A stretch of DNA of 64,000 nt from HGM13862 sp031553915 (GTDB lineage Bacteria > Bacillota > Dehalobacteriia > UBA4068), in assembly GCA_031553915.1 (NCBI GenBank), contig JAVBKT010000001.1, positions 44,854-108,853 of the forward strand. The letters are read 5' to 3'. Shown here one piece after another: positions 34,020 to 43,656 of the stretch (positions are counted from its first letter, which is position 1; every line of letters begins with the position of its first letter). The notes beneath the pieces were generated by a model. The model had not been told where the DNA came from, searched no databases, and worked only from the letters and a program-made list of their open reading frames with translations. The position numbers and the translations under genes are program-made.

Positions 34020-34577
34020 CTATACCTCCATAACTTCTTTTTCCTTTTCAGAAAAAATTTCATCAACTTTTTTGATAGATTTATCCGTCATTTTCTGCAC
34101 GTCATCCAGGCCTTTCTTGGCCTCGTCTTCAGAAACTTCTTTGTTTTTTTCCAAAGATTTGATGTGGTCATTAGCATCACGCCGGATATTGCGCACAGCC
34201 ACCTTGGCCTCTTCCGCCTTACCAGCGCACTGTTTGACAATCTCCTTGCGCCGCTCTTCGGTAAGCTGAGGAATAGCGAGACGAATAACCACACCGTCGT
34301 TAGCGGGGGTAATCCCCAGCTCGGATTTTAAGATTGCCTTTTCAATAGCGCTGATATTATTTTTATCCCAGGGCTGGATCACGATCAAACGTGGTTCCGG
34401 GCAGGAAATATTCGCAGTTTGGTTTATCGGAGTGGGTGTTCCGTAAAAATCCACCATAATCCGGTCCAGCAAGGCAGGGGTTGCCCTGCCGGCGCGCAAT
34501 GAAGCAAAATCACTGATCAGAATCTTCTCAACCTTTCCCATACGGTCTTCGGCATCGTTCAGTATTTCTTTAATCAT
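34020..34577 (-). CDS. frr: Ribosome recycling factor
   Basis: Works with EF-G to split post-termination ribosomes. 185 residues, mostly three-helix bundle, with family blocks LRAGRATPALLDRIMVDFYGTPTP (about 28-50), QPWDKN (near 72) and PQLTEERRKEIVKQ (near 106-119). The GTG at 34586 is too close to GGGAGG; the ATG at 34577 (MIKEIL) has the right distance and is chosen. It overlaps pyrH by eight bases, so the two are coupled. Confidence 0.97.
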   Translation of the reverse strand: MIKEILNDAEDRMGKVEKILISDFASLRAGRATPALLDRIMVDFYGTPTPINQTANISCPEPRLIVIQPWDKNNISAIEKAILKSELGITPANDGVVIRLAIPQLTEERRKEIVKQCAGKAEEAKVAVRNIRRDANDHIKSLEKNKEVSEDEAKKGLDDVQKMTDKSIKKVDEIFSEKEKEVMEV

Positions 34578-35304
34578 TGTTTTCACCTCCCAGATATGTT
34601 CCTATTTTTTCTCCCATCACAGCCTTCATCATATTCCCGGCTTTGTTAATATTAAACACAATCAGCGGTATATGATTGTCCTTGCATAAAGAAGCGGCGG
34701 TCGTATCCATAACATGCAATTCTTTATTGATAACATCCAAATATGACAGCTGCTCAAAAAGAGCGGCCTTAGGATTAGCTTTGGGGTCCGAATCATAGAC
34801 CCCGTCCACTTTTTTCGCCATCAAAATTACTTCCGCATGTATTTCAGCAGCGCGTAGGGCTGCTGCTGTATCAGTTGAAAAATATGGGTTACCGGTACCG
34901 GCGGCAAAAATGACTACGCGGCCTTTTTCCAGATGCCGGACAGCGCGCAGGCGAATATATGATTCCGCAACAGCTTTAATCTCAATCGCGCTTTGCACCC
35001 GGCAATCGACACCGTGTTGCTCAATAGCATCGGCCAGGGCCAAGGCATTAATCAGGGTTGCCATCATTCCCATATAATCCGCGGTAGCACGGTCCATACC
35101 GCCTTCGCTGCCAGTAATACCTCTCCAGATATTACCGCCGCCGACGACGATAGCTACTTCAACTCCGGCGTTTTTGATTTGGGCAATTTCCTCAGCCATG
35201 CGATTGAGCGTTGGCTGATTAAGGCCATGTGCCAGGTCTCCCGCTAAACTTTCCCCGCTTACTTTAAGGATAATTCGCTGATACTTTGGCTGTTGTGCGG
35301 TCAT
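34570..35304 (-). CDS. pyrH: UMP kinase
   Basis: Bacterial uridylate kinase of the amino acid kinase fold, 244 residues. Substrate and ATP blocks: RIILKVSGESLAG (about 10-22), VVGGGNIWRG (near 52-61), DYMGMMATLINALAL (near 75-89), AGTGNPYFSTDTAAALRA (near 135-152) and KVDGVYDSDPK (near 165). Sits between tsf and frr as in most bacteria. Confidence 0.97.
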   Translation of the reverse strand: MTAQQPKYQRIILKVSGESLAGDLAHGLNQPTLNRMAEEIAQIKNAGVEVAIVVGGGNIWRGITGSEGGMDRATADYMGMMATLINALALADAIEQHGVDCRVQSAIEIKAVAESYIRLRAVRHLEKGRVVIFAAGTGNPYFSTDTAAALRAAEIHAEVILMAKKVDGVYDSDPKANPKAALFEQLSYLDVINKELHVMDTTAASLCKDNHIPLIVFNINKAGNMMKAVMGEKIGTYLGGENND

Positions 35305-35330
35305 ATTGCCTCTTTCCGCAATCCGGCTGT

Positions 35331-35984
35331 TTAACCCTGTTTGCTCAGCTCGGCAACTTCTTCAGCAAGATTGCTTTCTTTTTTCTCAATACCTTCACCA
35401 ACGACAAAACGGGCAAAACGGCGGATAGAAATATTCTCGCCGATTTTGGCAACTTTTTCTGTGAGATATTTTTCAACGGTCAGGTCATTATCTTTAATAT
35501 AAACCTGTTCCATCAGGCAAACTTCTTTATAGTACTTTTCAATACGGCCGGCCACAATTTTGTCCAAAATTTGTTCTGGTTTACCATCATTAATTGCTTG
35601 CTGGCGGGCAATATTGCTTTCTCTTTCCACGATATCAGCAGGAACTTCGTCTCTTTTGACATATTCCGGGTTAGCAGCGGCAATCTGCATGGCGATATCC
35701 TTGCAAAAACCTCTGAACTCATCAGTATTGGCAACGAAATCCGTTTCGCAGTTGACTTCGACCAAAACACCAATGCGTCCGCCGCCATGAATATAGGCTT
35801 CGACAACGCCTTCGGCAGCGACACGACCGGCTTTTTTGGCAGCGGCAGCCAGACCTTTTTCTCTCAAAAGGTCAATCGCTTTTTCCATATCACCATCAGC
35901 TTCGGCCAGACATTTTTTACAGTCCATCATGCCGGCGCCGGTTCTTTCGCGTAAAACTTTTACATCCTGTGCACTAATTGCCAT
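35331..35984 (-). CDS. tsf: Elongation factor Ts
   Basis: Nucleotide exchange factor for EF-Tu. 217 residues, the short form seen in many Bacillota, with one core subdomain less than the 283-residue Escherichia coli protein. The N-terminal UBA-like part has LRERTGAGMMDCKKCLAEADGD (about 11-32) and the TDFVAxTDEF block follows near 80. AAGGAGG precedes the ATG. Follows rpsB by 16 bp. Confidence 0.97.
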   Translation of the reverse strand: MAISAQDVKVLRERTGAGMMDCKKCLAEADGDMEKAIDLLREKGLAAAAKKAGRVAAEGVVEAYIHGGGRIGVLVEVNCETDFVANTDEFRGFCKDIAMQIAAANPEYVKRDEVPADIVERESNIARQQAINDGKPEQILDKIVAGRIEKYYKEVCLMEQVYIKDNDLTVEKYLTEKVAKIGENISIRRFARFVVGEGIEKKESNLAEEVAELSKQG

Positions 35985-36000
35985 TTGTTCACGTCCTCCT

Positions 36001-36837
36001 TTATTGTTCAGCAGCTTCAGCTGCGGGAGCTTCTTTAGCTATTTCTTCTGCTACAACTTCTTCGGCCACGATTTCTTCAATATCAGCTGCCGGAGCGGCC
36101 TCTGCCGCTGCAGCCGCACTGGCGGCCTCTTCAGCAGCTGCGCTGGCAGCATCTATCCCCTGCTGGGCCTCGATGATAGCATCCGCCATCTTGGCTGCCA
36201 AAAGCTTGACTGCGCGGATAGCGTCATCATTGCCGGGGATAACATAGTCAATTTCATCAGGGTCACAGTTGGTATCAACAATACCGACGATGGGGATATT
36301 AAGAAGTCTGGCTTCTGCCACGGCGATTCTCTCTTTTCTGGGGTCAACCACAAAGAGGGCGCCCGGCAGCTTATTCATATCTTTAATGCCGCCCAAAAAT
36401 CTTTCCAGTTTCTCTTTTTTCACTTTCAGCTGTGATACTTCTTTTTTGGGCAAGCGCTCAAACGTACCGTCTTCTTCCATTTTCTCTAGGTCACGCAGAT
36501 AGCTGATGCGGCTCTGAATGGTCTTGAAATTGGTCAGCATCCCGCCCAGCCAACGTTCGTTGACGAAAAACTGGCCGCAGCGTTCGGCTTCTTCTTTGAT
36601 CGAATCCTGAGCCTGTTTTTTGGTGCCGACAAACAATACGCTCTTGCCGGTTGCGGCAACGCTTTTAATAAAGTTATATGCCTCATCGACTTTGTGGACG
36701 GTTTTTTGCAGGTCAATGATGTAGATCCCATTTCTCTCAGTGAAAATATAGGGAGCCATCTTGGGGTTCCAGCGACGGGTCTGATGTCCAAAATGAACAC
36801 CTGCTTCTAAAAGTTGTTTCATAGAAATTACTGCCAT
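36001..36837 (-). CDS. rpsB: 30S ribosomal protein S2
   Basis: 278 residues with the S2 signatures: MKQLLEAGVHFGHQTRRWNPKM (residues 6-27), GTKKQAQ near 66, and the conserved PGNDDAIRAVKLL block near 200. The last 50 residues are an Ala/Glu-rich extension with no known fold, longer than in most S2 proteins. The frame opens at 36972, but AGGAGG before the ATG at 36837 gives the standard start. A leader of about 150 bases and a promoter stand upstream. Confidence 0.97.
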   Translation of the reverse strand: MAVISMKQLLEAGVHFGHQTRRWNPKMAPYIFTERNGIYIIDLQKTVHKVDEAYNFIKSVAATGKSVLFVGTKKQAQDSIKEEAERCGQFFVNERWLGGMLTNFKTIQSRISYLRDLEKMEEDGTFERLPKKEVSQLKVKKEKLERFLGGIKDMNKLPGALFVVDPRKERIAVAEARLLNIPIVGIVDTNCDPDEIDYVIPGNDDAIRAVKLLAAKMADAIIEAQQGIDAASAAAEEAASAAAAAEAAPAADIEEIVAEEVVAEEIAKEAPAAEAAEQ

Positions 36838-36992
36838 TTGTATTGCCTCCTGTTTTATTTTTGTTATTTGCCGCCGGCATTTCCAAAGCCGCTCACCTGG
36901 GAATAGTTCTTTATCAACCATACCGAGGCACGCGAACGACCAATTCACGCCGTGTGTAATAACAGACTGCATAGCGCTAAACTATGCCACTG
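36838..36992 (-). promoter_or_regulatory. rpsB leader RNA, possible S2 autoregulatory region
   Basis: About 150 untranslated bases between the promoter and rpsB. They include a GCATAG/CTATGC hairpin near the 5' end and GC-rich complementary stretches (GCCGGCGGC, GAGCGGC) near the ribosome binding site. S2 leaders that repress their own operon are known in other bacteria; whether this is one is inference. Confidence 0.4.
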
Positions 36993-36994
36993 AT

Positions 36995-37067
36995 AAACAT
37001 ACCATAGTAAGCACATTTTTGCAAGTATTTTTTGCCGCAAAGCAGCGTTGCTTATTATGGTATGTTT
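36995..37067 (-). terminator. Inverted repeat after hslU overlapping the rpsB promoter
   Basis: 19-base arms (36995-37013 and 37049-37067) match with one G-U-type mismatch: AAACATACCATA/TATGGTATGTTT cores. Loop of 35 bases. As RNA it can end hslU transcripts. The rpsB promoter lies across it: -35 TTGCAA (37019-37024), 17 bases, -10 TATGTT (36996-37001), the -10 being the 3' end of the arm. Confidence 0.55.
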
Positions 37068-37136
37068 TTTGTTGATACGCTATTTTGTGTCAGATCTAGA
37101 ATTTTTATCCTTTTTGAAAATAAGCCTGTTTAGATA

Positions 37137-38582
37137 TTAAAGAATAAACCTGCTCAAATCCTCATCAGTGGCAATCTCCGCCAGCTTATATTCAATATAT
37201 TTGCGGTCAATATTGAAATGCCCCTGTACTTTTTCCGGCGCATCATAAAGAAGGTCTTCCAACACTTTTTCCAAAATCGTATGCAGCCGTCTGGCGCCGA
37301 TATTCTCGGTATTACTGTTCACCTTATCCGCTATTTCCGCCAGTGCGTCAATACCGTCCTCGCTAAACTCAGCGTCTACACCGTCAACCTGCAACAAAGC
37401 CAGATACTGCTCAATCAGGGAGTTTTCCGGCTCGCGCAGGATACGGCGCAAATCTTCCCGGGTCAGAGTATCAAGATTGACCCGAATGGGGAAACGGCCT
37501 TGCAGCTCCGGAATTAGATCAGACGGTTTGGACATCGAAAACGCTCCGGCAGCGATAAAGAGCACAAAATCGCTCTTGACCGGGCCATATTTGGTCTGTA
37601 CAGTGCAGCCTTCAACTATCGGTAAAATATCTCTTTGCACACCGCCGCGGGAAACATCAGGACCGCTGCCGCCATGCTCTCCGGCTATTTTGTCCAGCTC
37701 GTCAAGGAAAACAATACCGCTTTGCTCCGCGCGCTCCACCCCCAGCTGATTTACTTCATCGTCATCAATCAGCTTATCTGCCTCTTCCTGGGTAATAATG
37801 CGTTTGGCCTCGGCAATAGTAACCTTGCGTTTTTTCATCTTTTTGGGCATGATATTGCCTAAAATAGCAGACATATCAATGCCCATTTGATCGGCGCCGG
37901 TCATCTGCGGAGGGGTCTCCTCAACCTCAATCTCAATAATCTGCTTATCTAAATTGCCTTTGGCAAGCTGATCACGCAGCCATACTCTCTTGCGGCGAAT
38001 CTCTTCGTTTTTGCTTTTGGCTTCTTCACTGTTATCTTCCGGCGGCTCTTCGACCGGGCCGCCAAAAATATTGCCCAGCGCAGCGCCCATCCTGGCCGTG
38101 CGTGGCAATGGTTGCAGCATATCGAGAATGCGCAGCTCTGCCGCGTGGTTGGCCTGGTCGGCAACTTCGCCTCGTTTTTCTGATTTAACCAGACGGATAG
38201 AGGTCTCCACCAGATCACGGATGATTGACTCCACATCACGGCCCACATAGCCAACCTCAGTAAATTTGGTGGCCTCTACCTTGATAAAAGGCGCGTTAAC
38301 CAGCTTGGCCAGACGGCGGGCTATCTCTGTTTTACCCACACCGGTGGGGCCGATCATAATAATATTTTTGGGCATGATTTCATCACGCATATCCAGGCTC
38401 AGCTGCTGGCGGCGCCAGCGGTTACGCACCACCACCGCAACGCTTTTCTTGGCATCAGCCTGGCCGACAATATGCTTATCCAGCTCTTCCACTATCTGGT
38501 GCGGGGTCAGCTCTTCTGTTTTTGGCAGGGCATTTTCCGCTTCGCTGTCTTGAGCGGTTAAATCATCTGTATATTCACTCAT
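37137..38582 (-). CDS. hslU: HslU ATPase subunit of the HslUV protease
   Basis: AAA+ unfoldase that feeds HslV. 481 residues: Walker A GPTGVGKTE (about 79-87), Walker B FLDELDKIAG (near 294), GYVGRDVES (near 110), the variable I-domain at roughly 125-260, sensor and arginine-finger region LQGRFPIRV (near 362) and the C-terminal DLSRFIL tail that docks into HslV. An acidic extension of about 25 residues precedes the usual start. Follows hslV by 20 bp. Confidence 0.97.
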   Translation of the reverse strand: MSEYTDDLTAQDSEAENALPKTEELTPHQIVEELDKHIVGQADAKKSVAVVVRNRWRRQQLSLDMRDEIMPKNIIMIGPTGVGKTEIARRLAKLVNAPFIKVEATKFTEVGYVGRDVESIIRDLVETSIRLVKSEKRGEVADQANHAAELRILDMLQPLPRTARMGAALGNIFGGPVEEPPEDNSEEAKSKNEEIRRKRVWLRDQLAKGNLDKQIIEIEVEETPPQMTGADQMGIDMSAILGNIMPKKMKKRKVTIAEAKRIITQEEADKLIDDDEVNQLGVERAEQSGIVFLDELDKIAGEHGGSGPDVSRGGVQRDILPIVEGCTVQTKYGPVKSDFVLFIAAGAFSMSKPSDLIPELQGRFPIRVNLDTLTREDLRRILREPENSLIEQYLALLQVDGVDAEFSEDGIDALAEIADKVNSNTENIGARRLHTILEKVLEDLLYDAPEKVQGHFNIDRKYIEYKLAEIATDEDLSRFIL

Positions 38583-38602
38583 GAGTGTTCTCCTTTTGTT
38601 GT

Positions 38603-39145
38603 TTAGTCCGCCAATTCCAACACTGTCACATTATGGTTGGTATAGACGCAAATATCAGCTGCTATATGTAAAGATTTCTCGGCGATTTCCGCCGCGGTCA
38701 TCTTATTATCCGTTGCCACAAAGGCTCTGGCAGCTGCCAGTGCATAATTGCCGCCGCTGCCGATAGTAGCGATATCATCATCAGGCTCAATCACCTCGCC
38801 ATTGCCGGAGATCAGCAATAGTTTTTCCTGATCAGCGACAATTAACAGCGCTTCCAGCTGCCGCAAATATTTATCTGTGCGCCATTCTTTGGCCAAAGCC
38901 ACAGCAGCGCGCTCGAGATTGCCGCGGTATTCCTCCAGACGGCCTTCAAATTTTTCAAAAAGGGTAAAGGCGTCGGCAACACTGCCGGCAAAGCCGGCTA
39001 TCACCTTGTCATGATAAAGGCGGCGCACCTTTTTGGCGCCATGCTTCATGATCGTCGATTGGCCCATCGTCACCTGCCCATCCCCTGCTATAGCTGTTTT
39101 GCCATCTTTTCTGACACAGGCAATTGTCGTTCCTCTTATTTCCAT
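38603..39145 (-). CDS. hslV: HslV peptidase subunit
   Basis: Threonine peptidase of the proteasome type, 180 residues. The mature enzyme should begin at Thr6 (GTTIACV), after removal of five residues; the propeptide resembles that of Bacillus CodW rather than the single Met of Escherichia coli. Other conserved parts: AGDGQVTMGQSTIMKHGAKKVRRL (about 19-42), GFAGSVADAFTLFEKFE and IGSGGNYALAAARA (near 127). Lies between xerC and hslU, the common Bacillota order, but no codY follows. Confidence 0.97.
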   Translation of the reverse strand: MEIRGTTIACVRKDGKTAIAGDGQVTMGQSTIMKHGAKKVRRLYHDKVIAGFAGSVADAFTLFEKFEGRLEEYRGNLERAAVALAKEWRTDKYLRQLEALLIVADQEKLLLISGNGEVIEPDDDIATIGSGGNYALAAARAFVATDNKMTAAEIAEKSLHIAADICVYTNHNVTVLELAD

Positions 39146-39147
39146 TA

Positions 39148-40080
39148 TTATTCCTCCTTGTCATTATCATTAGATACGCGCGCCCCGGAACGGGGATGCG
39201 TCATATTATATACTTCTTTAATCATCGTGGTGCCAACATGGGTATAGCGCTGCGTGGTGCCAATGCTGGCATGTCCCAGCAGCTCCTGAATGGCCCGGAT
39301 ATCCGCGCCATTATCCATCAAATGAGTGGCAAAGGTATGCCGCAGCGCATGAGGGCTGATATGTTTCAGCTGCGCGGTCTGCTGCATATATTTATCAATC
39401 ATCGCTCTGACGCTGCGGTCGCCCAGCCGGTTGCCGCGGCTGTTTAGAAAAAGCGGCTGATCAGGGCCAAGCGAATACCCCTCTTCTTGTCTCTTATCTA
39501 AATATCTACGCAAAGCCGCTACAGCATATTCGCCCAAGGGCTGCAATCTTTCTTTATTGCCTTTGCCCAGAACCAGCACATTATTTCTGCTGAAATCAAC
39601 ATTTTTAAGATCAAGATTGACACATTCGCTGACGCGCAACCCGGCCGCATAGAGCAGCTCTAGTACTGCCCTGTCCCTGCTGCCCAAATAATCCTCCTGC
39701 GGCGCGTTGAGCAATGCGTCCAGCTCCTCATAATACAAAAAATGCGGCAGATTTCTTTCCTTGCGCGGCAAAGGCACGATCAAGAAGGGGTTGTCTTCTA
39801 CCATCTCTTCACGGCAAAGAAAGCGATAAAAACTGCGCAGCGAGGAAATATGCCTCTCCAAAGAGGTTTTCTGCAATTTTTTCTTATCGCGCAAATTGCG
39901 TACATAGGCGCGGGCATCGTCCAGGGTGACCGTGTTCAAATCCAACTCCACGCTGGTATCGCCCTCCTGCATAAAGGCAATAAAACTGCGGATATCCTTT
40001 TCATAGGCAGTCAGCGTATTAACAGACGCATTGCGCTCTACACTGAGAAACCTCATAAATTTGGCGATTTGTTCTTCCAT
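39148..40080 (-). CDS. xerC: Tyrosine recombinase XerC
   Basis: Site-specific recombinase that resolves chromosome dimers at dif. About 310 residues: N-terminal SAM-like core-binding domain, then the catalytic domain with Arg in LLYAAGLRVSEC (near 150), HALRHTFATHLMDNGADIRAIQ (near 245-266, His and Arg), HAS (near 272) and the nucleophile Tyr in TTQRYTHV (near 281). The ATG at 40080 is preferred over a GTG three codons earlier. Its stop is two bases from the hslV start. Its place in the topA-trmFO-xerC-hslVU run marks it as the housekeeping Xer. Confidence 0.95.
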   Translation of the reverse strand: MEEQIAKFMRFLSVERNASVNTLTAYEKDIRSFIAFMQEGDTSVELDLNTVTLDDARAYVRNLRDKKKLQKTSLERHISSLRSFYRFLCREEMVEDNPFLIVPLPRKERNLPHFLYYEELDALLNAPQEDYLGSRDRAVLELLYAAGLRVSECVNLDLKNVDFSRNNVLVLGKGNKERLQPLGEYAVAALRRYLDKRQEEGYSLGPDQPLFLNSRGNRLGDRSVRAMIDKYMQQTAQLKHISPHALRHTFATHLMDNGADIRAIQELLGHASIGTTQRYTHVGTTMIKEVYNMTHPRSGARVSNDNDKEE

Positions 40081-40149
40081 CAATATCACCTTTGAGCCGT
40101 ATGGCTAAGCATAATAGCTCTGCTCATCTACTCTTCTTTTTATAGCTTA

Positions 40150-41454
40150 TTATTGTGAACCCTCTATGAATACTGCCAGAGCATTGAGTGCTCTGCTTGC
40201 GTATTTAGCGTATTTGTCTTTTTTATTCAGCTTTTGTTTATCTTCTAAAGGCCGGAACATACTGAAGTTGATATTGCTGGGCTGAAAATTGCCCTGCTTG
40301 GCTTGCAGAAAGGCCAGCAATGCGCCATGCGCGCTGTCCCGGGGCCATAGCGGCAATTCTTCACCCTTGGCCAGCGCCGCGGCAAAGCGCCCGGCCATCA
40401 GCCCGCTGGCAGCGGATTCGACATAGCCTTCTACGCCGCTAATCTGCCCGGCAAACATTATCTGCTGATTGGTGAGGAGGCGCAGCTGCTGATCCAAAAG
40501 CTCCGGCGCATTGATATAGGTGTTGCGGTGCATCGAACCATAGCGCAAAAACTCGGCATTTTCCAAACCGGGAATCATCGCTATAACCCGCCGCTGCTCG
40601 CCTTGGCGCAGCCGGGTCTGAAAGCCGACCAGATTATAGGCGCTGCCTTCTTTATTCTCCTTGCGCAGCTGCACCACGGCATAAGCCTCGCCGCCGCCCG
40701 GCAATTCCAAGCCAACCGGTTTCAAGGGGCCAAAACGGATCGTATCTATTCCGGAGCGCGCCATGCTTTCCAGCGGCATACATCCGGCAAAGTGTTTTTC
40801 TTGCTCAAAATCATGAAGGGGAGCCACTTCTGCGCTGATCAATGCCTGATAAAAGGCTAAATACTCCTCTTTATTCAGCGGACAGTTGAGATAATCACTG
40901 CCATCCCCCTTGCCATAGCGGGAGGCAAAAAAAGCCTTGCTCATATCAATGCTGTCCGCGGCAATAATCGGCGCAATCGCATCATGGAAAAAAAGATGCT
41001 CCCTGCCGCAAAGCCGGGCTATCTCATCGCTCAAGCCGGGACTGGCCAAGGGGCCGGCAGCGATAATAGTCAAGCCGGTGGGAATAGTTGTAACCTCTTG
41101 GTTGATGATTTTCACCAGGCTATGATTATGTAAAACATTATCAATATATGCGGAGAAGAGGCCTCTGTCTACAGCCAGGGCTCCCCCTGCCGGCACAGCG
41201 GTTTGGTCCGCCGCGGCCATAATCAAGGAGCCAAGCTGCCGCATTTCTTCTTTGAGCAGGCCAACGGCGTTGGTAACAGCAGCCGCGCGCAGGCTGTTGG
41301 AGCAAACCAGCTCGGCAAAAAGCCCGCTATGATGCGCCGGAGTCATCAGCTGCGGCCGCATTTCATAGAGGCAAACCGCTACGCCCGCTTGAATCAGCTG
41401 ATAGGCAGCCTCGCAACCGGCCAGGCCGGCGCCAATAATATTAACTGTTGGCAT
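40150..41454 (-). CDS. trmFO: tRNA (uracil-5-)-methyltransferase TrmFO
   Basis: FAD- and folate-dependent enzyme making ribothymidine at position 54 of tRNA; the Gram-positive replacement for TrmA. 434 residues: FAD-binding NIIGAGLAGCEAAYQL (residues 5-20), the family motif with HHSGLFAELVCSNSLR (near 41-56) holding the active-site cysteine region, and GQISGVEGYVESAASGLMAG near 350. It overlaps no neighbour; topA ends seven bases before its start. Confidence 0.97.
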   Translation of the reverse strand: MPTVNIIGAGLAGCEAAYQLIQAGVAVCLYEMRPQLMTPAHHSGLFAELVCSNSLRAAAVTNAVGLLKEEMRQLGSLIMAAADQTAVPAGGALAVDRGLFSAYIDNVLHNHSLVKIINQEVTTIPTGLTIIAAGPLASPGLSDEIARLCGREHLFFHDAIAPIIAADSIDMSKAFFASRYGKGDGSDYLNCPLNKEEYLAFYQALISAEVAPLHDFEQEKHFAGCMPLESMARSGIDTIRFGPLKPVGLELPGGGEAYAVVQLRKENKEGSAYNLVGFQTRLRQGEQRRVIAMIPGLENAEFLRYGSMHRNTYINAPELLDQQLRLLTNQQIMFAGQISGVEGYVESAASGLMAGRFAAALAKGEELPLWPRDSAHGALLAFLQAKQGNFQPSNINFSMFRPLEDKQKLNKKDKYAKYASRALNALAVFIEGSQ

Positions 41455-41461
41455 GGCAGGT

Positions 41462-43582
41462 TTAAGCCTTCTTTTTCTTGGCCGGACGGCCTTTGGGCTT
41501 TTTCACCTCGTTCTGACGGCTATCACAGTCCTTATTGGGGCAAATGGTCTGGGTAACGCCCCCGCGCTGGCTGCGCTGCGTCAGCTGCGTACCGCAAATG
41601 GGGCAAAGCTCTTCAATCGGCAAATCCCAAGAAATATATTTGCACTCCGGATACTTGTCGCAGCCAAAGAAAATGCGTCCAGTTCTGCTCTTGTGCTGAA
41701 CAATATTCCCTCCGCAGGCTAAACACTTGATATTGGTAGAGTTGACCAGCGCCTTGGTATTGCGGCAGTCCGGAAAGCCGGAGCAGGCCAAAAATTTGCC
41801 ATAGCGCCCCATGCGGTAAACCATGGGCTTGCCGCATTTTTCGCACACTTCATTGCTTTGCTCAGGCTCAATAACAATTTTTTCTATTTCTTCCTCAGCA
41901 TGATGCAGCGTGGTGGCAAACGGCGTGTAAAACTCACGAATAACCTCCCGCCACTCAGCTTCGCCATCCTCTACCTTGTCCAGCTTATCTTCCATAGACG
42001 CGGTAAACTCAATATCAATGATATCCGCAAAATAATCCTTCATCAAGTCAACAACCAGTTCACCCAATTCTGTCGGATATAGCTGCTTTTCTTCACGAAC
42101 GACATAATAGCGGCTCAAGATAGTATCGATAATTGGCGCATAGGTAGACGGGCGGCCAATACCCAACTCTTCCAGAGTTTTAATCAACATCGCTTCGCTG
42201 TAGCGTGCCGGCGGCTGAGTAAAATGCTGTTTGTCCTCCAGCTTATCCAGCGTCAGCTTGGCGCCCTCCTTGACCGGAGCGACAATGCTGATATCATCAC
42301 AATCAGTTTGGCTGTTTTTGCCTTCATTATAAACCTGCAAATAGCCGGGGAACTTGACAATGCTGCCGGTGGCGCGCAGTAGGCAGTTATCCGCCGCCAC
42401 CTCCACCGTGGTGACATCAAAAACAGCAGCGCTCATCTGGCTGGCGACAAAGCGCTCCCAAATCAATTTGTAGAGCTTATACTGCTGCGCCGTTAAGAAG
42501 GGTTTCATCTGCGCTGGCGTGCGTTCTACCGCTGTCGGGCGAATGGCCTCATGCGCATCCTGGGCCTGAACCTTGCCCTTGGCTTTGAGATAGACATTGG
42601 GCTTGGCCGGTATCCATTCCGGGCCATATTTGCCTTTGATATACTCCCTGGCCTGCTCTTGCGCCTTGTCATTAATGCGTACCGAATCCGTACGCATATA
42701 GGAGATGAGACCGGTGACAGTACCGCCTACCGCGATGCCTTCATAGAGCTGCTGGGCAATTTGCATCGTTTTTTTGGCCATCATGCTTAAGCGTTTTGAT
42801 GCTTCCTGTTGCATCACAGAAGTAGTAAAGGGTGGCTGGGGCTGCCTTTTCTTTTCTTTGCAGGTCACAGAGTCAACGGCATATTCCGCTTTTTTCAATC
42901 TGGCTAAAACAGCGTCCATGGCCTCTTTATTGGGGATCACAGCTTTTTTGCCGTCAATCTTCATCAGCTTGACAACTAATTGATGCTGCTTGTCATGCAG
43001 ATGCACAAACAAATCCCAATATTCCTCAGCGACAAAGTCCTTGATTTCCGCCTCCCGGTCACAAATCAAACGCACTGCCACTGACTGGACGCGGCCGGCG
43101 GAAAGACCCTTTTTGATCTTTTTCCACAGCAGCGGGCTGATACTATAACCAACCAGACGGTCAAGAATGCGCCTGGCCTGCTGCGCCTCAACCTTATTGA
43201 TATCAATCTCCTCCGGAGAGGCTACCGCAGACTTGATGGCTGAATCCGTAATTTCATGGAAAGTGATGCGGCACTCGCTATCGTCAATCCCCAAGTATTG
43301 CTGCAAATGCCAGGCAATAGCTTCGCCTTCGCGGTCCGGGTCAGAGCCGAGCAGGATGCGGTCCGCTTTTTTAGCCTCGTCGCGCAAGACCTTGATAATA
43401 TCGCCTTTGCCGCGAATGGTAATATAATGCGGCTCAAAATCATGCTCCGTATCCACGCCCATTGAGCTTTTCGGCAAATCACGAATATGCCCCATACAGG
43501 GCCTAACTGTATAATTTTTACCCAAAAAGCGCTCAATAGTCTTAGCCTTGGTTGGAGATTCAACAATAATCAATGTTTTCAT
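41462..43582 (-). CDS. topA: DNA topoisomerase I
   Basis: Type IA topoisomerase relaxing negative supercoils. 706 residues: TOPRIM domain (LIIVESPTKAKTIERFLG at residues 3-20; DPDREGEAIAWHL near 80-92), the catalytic tyrosine in GLISYMRTDSVRI (near 293-305), and three C-terminal zinc fingers (CEKCGKP...C...C near 590; CLACGGN near 630; CPICGTQ near 670), ending in a lysine-rich tail. Stands between dprA and trmFO as usual. Confidence 0.97.
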   Translation of the reverse strand: MKTLIIVESPTKAKTIERFLGKNYTVRPCMGHIRDLPKSSMGVDTEHDFEPHYITIRGKGDIIKVLRDEAKKADRILLGSDPDREGEAIAWHLQQYLGIDDSECRITFHEITDSAIKSAVASPEEIDINKVEAQQARRILDRLVGYSISPLLWKKIKKGLSAGRVQSVAVRLICDREAEIKDFVAEEYWDLFVHLHDKQHQLVVKLMKIDGKKAVIPNKEAMDAVLARLKKAEYAVDSVTCKEKKRQPQPPFTTSVMQQEASKRLSMMAKKTMQIAQQLYEGIAVGGTVTGLISYMRTDSVRINDKAQEQAREYIKGKYGPEWIPAKPNVYLKAKGKVQAQDAHEAIRPTAVERTPAQMKPFLTAQQYKLYKLIWERFVASQMSAAVFDVTTVEVAADNCLLRATGSIVKFPGYLQVYNEGKNSQTDCDDISIVAPVKEGAKLTLDKLEDKQHFTQPPARYSEAMLIKTLEELGIGRPSTYAPIIDTILSRYYVVREEKQLYPTELGELVVDLMKDYFADIIDIEFTASMEDKLDKVEDGEAEWREVIREFYTPFATTLHHAEEEIEKIVIEPEQSNEVCEKCGKPMVYRMGRYGKFLACSGFPDCRNTKALVNSTNIKCLACGGNIVQHKSRTGRIFFGCDKYPECKYISWDLPIEELCPICGTQLTQRSQRGGVTQTICPNKDCDSRQNEVKKPKGRPAKKKKA

Positions 43583-43656
43583 ATATTTTTTCTTTTCCTT
43601 TCAGAGCATTATTCAGTTTTGATCTATATTCAGTGAATATCAAATTCACCTGATAT

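Noticed and set aside
39148..40080. Tyrosine recombinase as a marker of a mobile element
   Set aside because: It sits in the conserved topA-trmFO-xerC-hslVU order, the housekeeping XerC place; no attachment repeats or phage genes are near.
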